DNA of 64,000 nt, from positions 91,939,939-92,003,938 of the forward strand of contig RSEF01000002.1 in the NCBI GenBank assembly GCA_003993805.1, in the 5' to 3' direction. The position numbers and the translations under genes were made by a program. Below, in pieces: positions 24,409 to 33,849 of the stretch. Numbering within the stretch: position 1 is the first letter of the stretch; every line of letters begins with the position of its first letter. Below the pieces are notes generated by a model, which did no database searches, was not told the DNA's origin, and was given only the letters and a program-made list of their open reading frames with translations. Source of the DNA: Himantopus leucocephalus (Eukaryota; Chordata; Aves; Charadriiformes; Recurvirostridae).

Positions 24409-27400
24409 ACCTCCTTGGGGGTCTATCCCTAGTCCATTCACTGCTACAGCAGTCTGTGGTGATCAGGAAACAGTTCACTGCAGCTCATTTCCCCTGAATC
24501 ATGAGTAAGTTGTATGATTCCTGGATGCAAGTGGTTTTTGAGAGCCAGCTAACAATTAACTACCTTTAATTGCTGACAGCAGCACAGTTCCTTCAAGAGA
24601 TTTAGTTGAAATATTTATTTGCCTCTGACATTGGTTAAAATAAGAAGTTTTTACTTCCTTAGAGCCCTTCCACAGCTCCCTTGTGACCACAATTTGAGAA
24701 ACGGTTGAGATACTGCTCTCTAAAAGCTTAGCTTTAGAAACGGTGTGGGAACTGTAACTATAGAAGTGTACATACTTGGTTAATGCATGAAGATCTACAT
24801 GGACGGAGTAAAGGGAACTATTTTGGCTGGCAGGTCCAGATGAAGAGATAAAGCTCTTTTTTTTTCCCCAGAGAACAGAGGTGGAATGAGTTAGAACTAA
24901 CCGATATTAGATTTCACACATAAAGCCGTATCTTGTAACAGAATGTCTTGACATTTTTAGAGCAGAGTTTCTGATGGGAAGCACAGACTGGCAGTGAAGT
25001 GCGCACACCTCCCCAGACAGGGTGCAAAGCACCTTTTAGGCTGTGAGGTTTGTGCGGTGATGAGCTGCTAATTGGTTCTTACTGAAGTACAGATTGATCT
25101 GACTCAACTCTCCTCCTCCAGTTGGCTCTAACCTAATCTGAAGAGATTCAAGAGCTCAGAAAGAAATGAAAGCAGAGGACTGTGTGTTAGAGTTTCATTA
25201 GTTTCTCTTTGCTAGTAGCTTTCCTTTATGATTTATGTTTGGGGACAGCTGCAGAATGATCTTCCTGGAGTATATCTGTGTGTTTTTCGACATACTCCCT
25301 GAAAGAGATGTGATCTAGTTTTGTAGGAACAAAGAACTTCTAAACAGAAGCTTAGTGAATCGCAGTTAAAGGCTGTGCATGGGTTCCTTTCCGTATAATG
25401 TCCTAATGTGAAGAAAATATTCTCACCCCTTTAGCTAAAGTTTGGGGAAGCAAAACCAATTGATTGTAACCCAGTCTACTAGCTTGTTCTTTTGGAGCTA
25501 GTGCAAGCGTTGCTATGCTATACTGTGGGCAGCCTCTCGTTGAAACAGCAGACAAATAGGCCGACTCCTTCGTTTCAGCCCTTTTTCATTTTGCATTTTG
25601 AAATGATACACCTTGAATTTTAAACTTTATTGTTTAATGGATTCATTTTAATCCCAGTGGCCATGGCCTGATTGGACATTTTATGACAGTTTAGGGAATG
25701 TTCTACGGTATGACTACTAGCAATGTGAATAATATATTTTTTTCTTTGTTAGCTACTAATATTATTTACTATTATCACTCAACTTTTTTTTTCCTTTTCC
25801 TTCTGTCTGTGCACCTCACAATATCTTCAGTTCTGTTTATTAAAAAGTAGTATTTTTATAAAGATTTTTCACAGAAAGCACATTTGTTTGATGTTTGGAA
25901 GCATCATGGGCCTCCAGTATTGAACAGGATCTATTACAGGACTCAGCCTTGCTGTGAAATTTTTGCTCGTTCCAGGGCAATCGGGAAATAGCACTAGAAG
26001 TAATGTTTGTTTCAGGGCTGGATGCACCTTTTTCTTATCATAAGTCTAGCAGTCTGACCCTGACTGTGCACTGTCATTTCAGAAATGAAAAATAAAGAAA
26101 TCACAAAAGGTGACAAACTTAGATTCTCAGTCAATCCTTGTTATTTTAGCTACATTGGTTCACCTGTCTCTCATGTAAATGTTTCAAATGTGAACTACAA
26201 TCAGTTCCTGAAGAGAGCCAAAAGCTGACAATTATGCGGGAGACAGTGCCATGAACTGGTGGGGAAGGGAGGGAAAAAACCAAACAATCCTCTTCTGAGA
26301 TAAAAAAAGAATCTACACCACCATTGAAACCTATTTCTCACAATAGTCAATCCTGACATTTAAAGCTTATGTTGCTCCTGAATGAATATGGCACACATCA
26401 CGCCTTGTCAAAAGCAGGCAATGTAGCATTTTATTAACTTTCTGTGACCTATCATTGCTTGATTTCAGTACGCAAAGGTGTAATGAAATATACACCAAGT
26501 GGACTAGAGAAGACAAAGCTTTGGAAGACAAATGAGAAAAGAAGAACTGATAACTGCAGTGGTATTAGAAGTCTTTTGCAGCAAAGGAAAAAGTAAGAAA
26601 AAAAACCTATGGGAGATGAAGATCTTAAAGAAATTCCTGATGTGGGAAAGAAAGAGCCCCGCAGAGGGAGTGTAGCCAGGACTGCTGCCTGCATTTCTGC
26701 AGCAGCCTTTTGCTTACTGGTTTACAATGCTTGTTAGGCTACACCATGTGGTCATAATCTTAGCTGCTGTGGAGAACAGTCCTCTCAAAAAGCTGAATTC
26801 AGAGTCTTTACAAGTCGACACAAAGATTCCTTGCTCTTGATTAATGTTCATTTCTGTTTGAGTAGTCAGGCTGGATTTGGAAGAGTTCCGTTGTCTGATG
26901 AAGTTTAAGGACACAAAAATTTAGCGTTGCTTCATCTAATGAACTGAATAGAAGGCTAGAAAGAGCAAAGCAGGGAAAACATGGTTTTTTCCCCCTTAAT
27001 CCTGATACGGACTTCCCACTGTGGCACAGAGCAAATAATTTAGCACGTGTCAAGTAATGATTATGGTATTACTTTCTTGCCTAATTCACACGGCTGCTAT
27101 GAACGTTAATCAAATACTCTTTTAAAATGCTTTGGTGAAGTATGGATCTTTATAAAAGAAAATAATATATTATTCATTACTCTTCTGCATTTGGCCTGCT
27201 CAGTGGGTGTAAAAGCACCTGCCTTATGTCACAGATGGCCTCTGGTGACACGGAAAGGGACAAGCAAAGGGACAGTTAGTCAGATCTCTTTTTTTTTTCC
27301 TTATATATAGATGTTTCCTGTTCCAGATTCTTACACTGAGTTTTCCTTGAGCAAAGTGCTTGGCATTTTTTCTTTCCAGGGATCCTCCAGCTGCAATGTG

Positions 27401-28401
27401 TCTGAACCTGGTGTTTGAATCATGGCAGAGAAAGGTCAAACTCAGATACTCTCAACCCAGCTCAGAGCCAGGGCATGCAACAATTGTGACTGTATTTTGC
27501 CTTGGATTTTCAAACTTTCTGCTTGTATAATGAATCCAAATGTTTTAGAGGAATTCGGGATTTTAAATTTAATGGCTGTTTTTCAAAGTACGTGATTTTC
27601 TGTCAAATACATACACAAAGTTTGCTGGATTTTCAGTGGCTCTGTCAGCAACCCACAACTCCCGCTGAGAGTTGTTGAAAATCTGCCCACACCATTAAGG
27701 TACCTGAATAAGATCTCTAGTATCTTGAAATGCTGGAATTACAGACGATAAGAAAGATGCATCATTCCTTACAGAACACTGTGTTACTCCCTTGATGTTT
27801 TGGAATAATAATGTTAATAGCTGCTGCAGAACCCAGCCATGTGAAAGCTGTGGTTTCAGCATTAATTGTGGTTAAACAAAGAATTTTAGTGTAAACCATT
27901 GAGAGTTGTCTTCAGTAAACTACACTCAGGAGCTATATATCTCTTTAGCTCTCCCTGGCTACTGGCAACCAACTTACTTCCCATCTGCTGCTTTCCACGG
28001 ATGAAGGCTGCTCTCAGTTTCTAGGAAGCTAAATAAGGCTTTTGGTGAAATTGTCTGTAAACTGCAGAAGAGGTCTTAAATGGCTGCACATGGGAGCTGC
28101 TAAAGCACGATCAAAGTTTGGTAAAGAATATATAGAAAGTCCAGAAAGTTAGTATTGTCAGCCATCCTTAAATCACAATATTTGTATGTAATGAATGAAG
28201 AAAAATAACTAACCAAGATTCATATGGACAGTAATTCAGTCATGCACAGTCACTTGTTGGTGTGCAGATTGGTAATCTCACTTTCTAAGTGTTCAGAGTT
28301 ACAAAGAGGGAACTGAGGAACTGAAAAGCACCATGACCATGCAAAACCACCTGAGCATAAGATTTTTTTTCAATGCAGTATCAAACTATTATTATACGTA
28401 G
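24409..28401. other. Non-coding DNA, no gene seen
   Basis: Unique-looking sequence with only short overlapping frames, none recognisable. No interspersed repeat is seen until the CR1 tail begins at about 28402. Confidence 0.65.
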
Positions 28402-28637
28402 AATCATAGAATCATAGAATGGTTTAGGTTGGAAGGGACCTTAAAAATCATCTAGTTCCAATCCCCCTGCCATGAGCAGGGACACCTTCCACTAGAAGGT
28501 GGAAGCCCCTATCCAGCCTGGCCTTGAACATTCACATCCACAACCTCCCTGGGGAACCTGTTCTAGTGTCTCACCAACCTCACAGTAAAGAATTCCGGAT
28601 ATCTAATCTAAATCTACCTTCTTCCAGTTTGAAGCCA

Positions 28638-28883
28638 TTACCCCTTATCCCTTGCAAAAAGTCCCTCTCCAGCCTTCTTGCAGCCCCCCTTCAAATACTG
28701 GAAGGCTGCTATAAGGTCTCCCTGGAGCCTTCTCTTCTCCAGGCTGAACAACCCCAACTCTCTCAACCTGTCCTCATTGGAGAGGTGCTCCAGTCCTCTG
28801 ATCATCTTTGTGGCCCCCTCTGGACTCACTCCAACAGGTCCACATCCTTCCTGTGCTGAGGACTCCAAAGCTGGACACAGCAC
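28638..28883 (-). pseudogene. CR1 ORF2 C-terminal fragment
   Basis: This minus-strand frame encodes the conserved CR1 C-terminal segment with the [20 protein letters not shown] motif. It is separated from the catalytic region at 28993-29709 by frame changes within about 110 bases. It is the same segment found in the second CR1 at 49171-49880. It has no start of its own and is a remnant. Confidence 0.9.
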
Positions 28884-28992
28884 TCCAAGTCAGGTCACAG
28901 GAGAGCGGAGCAGTAGAGGGGCAGAATCACCTCCCACAACCTGCTGGCCACACCTCTTTTGATGCAGCCAAGGATGCAATTGGCTTTCCAGG

Positions 28993-29709
28993 CTACAAGC
29001 ACACATTACCGCTCATGTTGAGTTTCTCATCAACCAACACCCACAAGTCCCTCTCCTCAGGGTTGTCCTCAATCCATTCTCTGCCCAGCCTGTATTTGTG
29101 CTTGGGATTGCCTTCACCCATGCGCAGGACCTTGCACTTGGCCTTATTGAACTTCATGAGGTTGGCATGAGCCCTTCTCTCAAGCTTCTCCAGGTCCCTC
29201 TGAATGGTGTCCCTTCTCTCCAGCATGTCAACTGCATCACACAGCTTGGTGTCATCAGCAAACTTGTTGAGGGTGCACTCAATCCCACTGTCCATGTCAT
29301 TGACAAAGATGTTAAACAACACCAGTCCTAGTACTGACCCCTGAGGAATGCCACTTGTCACTGGTTTCCACTTGGACATCAAGCCTTTGATCGCAACACT
29401 TAGAGTGCAGCCATCCAGCCATTTCCTTATCCACCAAGTGGTCCATCTATCAAATCCATGTCTCTCCAGTTTAGAGATGAGGATGTCATGTGGTACAGTG
29501 TCAAACGCTTTGCATAAGTCCAGGTAGATGATGTCTGTTGTTCTCCTGTTATCCACCAATGCTGTAACCCCGTTGTAGAAGATCACCAAATTTGTTAAGC
29601 ATGATTTGCCCTTAGTGACGCCATGTTGCCTGTCACTGATCACCTCCTTATTTTCCATGTGCCTTAGCAGAGTTTCCAGCAGGATCTGCTGCATGATCTT
29701 GCTGAGCAC
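28993..29709 (-). pseudogene. CR1 reverse transcriptase, broken fragment
   Basis: This is the longest frame in the window, at 238 codons. It matches CR1 ORF2 reverse transcriptase. Motif A is at residues 62-72 ([10 protein letters not shown], with the catalytic aspartate at 64). Motif B is at 119-132 ([10 protein letters not shown]). Motif C is at 150-153 (FADD, the metal-binding pair). The frame stays open upstream through the NYRPVSLTS motif. Near 29745 the reading then shifts, and the preceding reverse-transcriptase sequence ([17 protein letters not shown]) lies in another frame. Downstream, the C-terminal part (28638-28883) is again in a different frame. The gene is therefore dead despite intact catalytic motifs. 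It shows the element was once autonomous in type; it does not show recent activity. Confidence 0.93.
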
Positions 29710-29966
29710 AGAGGTGAGACTGACTGGCCTGTAGTTCCCCGGTCTTCCTTTTTTCCCTTTTTGAAAATGGGGGTTATGTTTTCCCTTTTCCAGTCAGTGG
29801 GAACTTTGCCAGACTGCCACAAATTTTCAAATATAATGGGTAGTGGCTTAGCATCTGCCAGTTCCCTCAGGACCCACAGATGGATTTCATCAGGTCCTAT
29901 GGACTTGTGTACCTTCAGATTCCTTAGATGGTCTCATACTTGATCTTCACCTACAGTGGGTGGTTC

Positions 29967-30091
29967 ATCATTCTCAGAACCCCTTTCTTTGCCTTCTGCA
30001 ACTTGGCAGTGTGGTTAACCCTTTCCNATCATTCTCAGAGCCCCTTTCTTTGCCTTCTGCAACTTGGCAGTGTGGTTAGAGCCCTTTCTGG
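29967..30091. repeat. Near-identical direct copies around a single N (30027)
   Basis: Bases 29967-30026 recur from 30028, with one substitution (CAGAACCC versus CAGAGCCC) and diverging ends. The lone N between them marks a contig join. This is most simply an unmerged assembly overlap inside the CR1 element. Confidence 0.9.
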
Positions 30092-30124
30092 TGAAGACCA
30101 AGGGGAAAAAAGTCATTGAGCACC

Positions 30125-30593
30125 TTAGCCTTCTCCATATCCTGGGTGAACGGGTCTCCTGTTTGCTTCCTGAGAGTGTCCACAACTTCCCTAGTGTTCC
30201 TTTTATCATTGACATACTTATAGATGTTTTTCTTGTTGCCCCGATGTCCCTGGCCAGATTTAATTCTATTTGACCTTTAGACATAACCCAGTAGTATCCC
30301 CACCCTGGGGCTCAGTATTGACTCTGCTTCATNTTAGCCTTCTCCATATCCTGGGTGAGCGGGTCTCCTGTTTGCTTCCTGAGAGTGTCCACAACTTCCC
30401 TAGTGTTCCTTTTATCATTGACATACTTATAGATGTTTTTCTTGTTGCCCCGATGTCCCTGGCCAGATTTAATTCTATTTGGCCTTTAGACATAACCCAG
30501 TAGTATCCCCACCCTGGGGCTCAATGTTGACTCTGCTTCACNCATAACCCAGTAGTATCCCCACCCTGGGGCTCAGTATTGACTCTGCTTCAT
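30125..30593. repeat. Chained direct copies around single Ns (30333, 30542)
   Basis: Bases 30125-30332 (208 bp) recur at 30334-30541 with equal length and five substitutions by my count. The last 51 bases then recur again at 30543-30593. That third copy is identical to the end of the first and differs from the second at three sites. The breaks coincide exactly with the N characters, which indicates assembly duplication rather than tandem duplication in the bird. Confidence 0.93.
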
Positions 30594-30851
30594 AGAACAG
30601 GTTTTTTTAGCTTAAACATAAAGGACAACTAAGAAGAAGAACTGTTCCTATGTTATAGCTTGATTTGTCTTTGCTTCTGTGTTATTATTTTCTGTTCTCC
30701 ATCACATTTTCTTATAAAGCCTTTATTTCTTATGCTTTCTTCTGTTTCCTTCACAGCATTGCAAAGTTTTCTCTCTTTCTTTCTCCCCTCTGTCACTTCT
30801 GACAAGCTGCATTTCTTTTTAATGCACTTCTGATATTTTTCCATAATTGTC
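30594..30851. other. Pyrimidine-rich spacer between CR1 and LTR
   Basis: About 260 bases, T- and C-rich on the plus strand, lie between the truncated 5' end of CR1 and the solo LTR. I recognise no gene or repeat in it. Confidence 0.6.
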
Positions 30852-31347
30852 TGTCCTGATTTCAGCTGGGAAAGAGTTAATTTTCTGTCTAGTGATTGCT
30901 GTGAAAATAATGCCAATAATGTTTATTGTTTTAGTTGTCGGAAGATGATGTTTATACTTTTCATGGACTCTTTTCAGCTTCCCATAGAAGCTGAGAAGGT
31001 GCATGGAAAGAACAATGGAATGGCCAATGGAGTATTCTGTACCATAGATGCCACGCTCAGTACATAAATGGGGTTCGGCTGAGGGAGGGGAATTGGTCAT
31101 CACTGCTTGGAAAGAGTGACTTGTGTCATCATTATTAGTGTTGTTGTTATTATTATTGCTGTTTTCCTTTTCTGTTACTGTTCTTTTAAACTGTCTTTAT
31201 CTCAACCCATGAGGTGTTTATTTTCCCCTTTTCCTTTTCCTTTCCCCTGCTGTTGTCCCTCTTCTCCTTACTCTTCTCGGTTGAAAGCAGGAGAACTGTG
31301 AGAGCGGCTGTATAGTCCTAGCTGCTGGGTGGGGTTAAACCACCCAC
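30852..31347 (+). mobile_element. Solo LTR of an avian endogenous retrovirus (ERVL-like)
   Basis: The unit begins TGTCCTGATTTCAGCTGGGA and ends GGGGTTAAACCACCCACA. It has the TG...CA ends of a retroviral LTR and closely resembles a common avian ERVL-type LTR as I remember it. Inside are a CCAAT box at 31024-31028 and a TATA-like TACATAAAT at 31061, as expected for a U3 promoter. A TTTTAAACTGTCTTTATCTC segment lies in the probable polyadenylation area. No internal viral coding sequence or second LTR flanks it, so it is a solo LTR left by recombination. No clear 5-bp target duplication is visible at these borders. The family name is an inference from memory. Confidence 0.82.
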
Positions 31348-32544
31348 AGGCTGGCAACTAAGGTGAGGAAGAACCTTCTTTGGAGAAACACTGGAAACGT
31401 CAGCCTTTGCTTAGCGATGCAAAACTGAGGAACTTCTAATAGATGTCAGGCTGAATCCAACAATAGCGCAAACGGCTTTCCAGGTCAAAAAGTTCCTAGA
31501 TATACAGACTCATCTGAATGTGAATTCTATGTGGTTTTGATGGAAGGAAATTGAATAATGTTAATCAAATAATACACATCTGAGAATCATCTGTTATCAG
31601 GTATTCCTCTNTCCAAATTTTTGTAAATTATTATGAATCATTAACAAATATGTGCGAAAAATTGAGATCTGCAAAAAATTAAGAAATGAGTTTATACTGA
31701 TTTTAAAATAATTATTTAAATTGTTTCCCAGTTTCCAGCTTTGATGCAAACTCAAATGTTGCCTAAGGCATATTTAAGACTGGGTGCTTACCTCATAAAA
31801 ATTTGGAATTATTCTTTGACTAAATTGTCTGGTGTTTTCAACAGAGCAAAAGCCCTGGAAATACATGGCAATTTAAACTAAAATTCATGCTAATTTGGAG
31901 AAAAGCACTTATTTCTTTCTCTGTGTTTCTTTCTATTTCTAGAGGCCATGTTCCTTTGTAAATACGTTTGAAGGAAGCTAAGCTTTTCTAAGCTTTGCCT
32001 TAGAAGAAAACAATGTGTAAGTCCACAGATGAATATGCAAAAATTGTTGGGATTTTTTCTTGTGTATCCAAGAAATTATTTTTTTCATGGCTAAGTATGA
32101 AAACAGTAGACTTTCAAGTATGCCAAATGACTACCCCTGGGAATTGTCCTTCTCCCACTGAACAAGATGGGGAGCTTTCCTTCCACAGACTCTGTTAGAT
32201 GTGGAAATTACTGAATTACATGCATAGGTTGACAGAACTGCAGTAAAAGTAAGGGCTTGACAAATTAGCTTCCCATCCTTAGCCATTTCAGCATGTGCAT
32301 AACTTTGCTCACAGGAGTAATTCTATTCAATGTTATAAAACATTTGCATCCCCAGGACTTCATTGGGTATTTGTTTGTATTTCCTGCATGAAGAAACACT
32401 GTCACCTATTTCACATTTCCACTAAAATCTGCCATGAAAATCTATTCTGTTTGAAGGTCGCTAGTAGAACTTGTACAAAATTCTGGACTGTCAACAATAG
32501 ACACCATAAATACCCACAAAATGATTTATGCCATCTTAAGCTCC
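31348..32544. other. Non-coding DNA with one isolated N
   Basis: No gene is seen. A single N at 31611 is not flanked by duplicated sequence, unlike most other single Ns here. The stretch ends at the 100-N gap. Confidence 0.65.
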
Positions 32545-32644
32545 NNNNNNNNNNNNNNNNNNNNNNNNNNNNNNNNNNNNNNNNNNNNNNNNNNNNNNNN
32601 NNNNNNNNNNNNNNNNNNNNNNNNNNNNNNNNNNNNNNNNNNNN
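32545..32644. other. Assembly gap, 100 Ns
   Basis: Exactly 100 Ns, a conventional placeholder for a gap of unknown length. Frames crossing it are meaningless. Confidence 0.99.
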
Positions 32645-33822
32645 AAAAGTCACCTGTCATTACATGGGGACCTATAATATAAGAACAAACTGAACTGTTA
32701 AGGATGTAATATTCATTACCAGTGAAAGCAAAGGAGTGACTAGAAGAACAAAGTGGATTGGAGAAAACAGACTTGTTTTAAATGGAACTGTTTTAAAAAC
32801 TAATACATCTGTGGAGCTGTACTGCCACCATCTTTACAAGTATTAATGTAACATCATTTAACTGAATATTTGGCAATGCCTGGGTAAAATTCCATGACAA
32901 CATATTACATCTAATCCAGAAGTGTCCAAATTCCCCAACCTAAGTGCTCCCCTGATTCAACTTCTGCTTGAGGGCCGATATTACAGGGAAAATAAACCCA
33001 CATCTACACTGCGCCAGTAAAAGGATGTCTGTAAGGTCATTTCACTGTAGAACCTAGGGAGAAAAAAAAAAATTGTGGCCCTTCTCCCAGTCATCCTATT
33101 CATGATCAACCCCCTTTACCTGTCTCCAGGAAGAAGATACCCTTTGCAAACCACAGGTTGAATCCCTCACTGAGGTAGTTACTGTATTTGCCTGCTGCCT
33201 CCAATCGCTGTAAGGACACAGTGCCATGTAAACTTTCAACACACATGTACTCCTGGCAGATCAGAGAAGCTGACCCAATATTTAAACAAAGTCAAGCATA
33301 AAGTAAGGAGTTTACAGCAGTTTTTTTCCTTCTTTTATTTTATTTTATTTCCCACTTTACTTTTCAGAAAACACTAGAAAAGCCCCATTCAAATCCCCCT
33401 GTTGGAAATGCTCCTCCATGAAAGGGTGTCCAAGAACACAGAGTTGGAAACCTGATCTCTCATCTTCTTTTCCACCCTCTGCCCAGCAAGTCTGTCAGCG
33501 ACTTCCAGTCACCGGCAGCTACTGTACTGCTCCCAAGGCGTTCTTACCATTCTAATTCTAACACAAATGAGAAAAGCAAAAGAAAGAACTGTTGCTAATT
33601 GTGGACTTTCAGGTACATTACTTTTTCTCTAGCTCCGATAGCAGCTTAAAAGCAGGACAGGCTGTCTTTTGTCAGTGACTCCTCTGAGCTCAGTTGGATT
33701 GTCAGGTTCTATAATATTATCCTCTAGTTACTAAGACCCAGAAGCAGCTGAAACAAAGAAGATTCATGGAACACTCAATAACGTCCTGCTTCACATGAGG
33801 GAAGTCTTGTGGTTGCAAGAGA
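32645..33822. other. Non-coding DNA, possible old hAT remnant
   Basis: No gene is seen. Bases 32920-32980 (CAGAAGTGTCCAAATT... then GAGGGCCGATATTAC) are reminiscent of the terminal end of Charlie-type hAT DNA transposons. I cannot find the opposite end, so this is only a suggestion. Confidence 0.4.
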
Positions 33823-33849
33823 AATCATAGAATCATAGAATCATAGAAT
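33823..33849 (-). mobile_element. CR1 3' tail octamers only
   Basis: Three successive AATCATAG-type units match the terminal octamer repeat of CR1, read on the minus strand. The unique CR1 3' sequence that should follow is absent, so only the tail remains. This is either a minimal insertion or a decayed one. Confidence 0.6.

Larger units (their letters stand above)
28402..30593 (-). mobile_element. CR1 LINE retrotransposon, 5'-truncated, minus strand
   Basis: The element reads on the minus strand. Its 3' end, with the AATCATAGAATCATAGAATGG tail, lies at the left edge, and the reverse-transcriptase-coding part runs rightwards. CR1 is a non-LTR retrotransposon that copies itself by target-primed reverse transcription. 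About 0.7 kb of C-terminal and 3' UTR sequence is followed by the catalytic region and then more N-terminal reverse-transcriptase sequence. The endonuclease part is absent. The right part holds assembly duplications around N positions at 30027, 30333 and 30542, so the true insert is probably about 1.9 kb rather than 2.2 kb. No target-site duplication is visible, as expected for CR1. Confidence 0.95.

Noticed and set aside
30015..30503. Frames containing undefined residues around single Ns, with repeated peptide segments
   Set aside because: They cross assembly junctions inside the CR1 element and repeat because the sequence is duplicated there.
32295..32693. Frames crossing the 100-N gap
   Set aside because: Most of the central part is undefined sequence, so the frame has no meaning.
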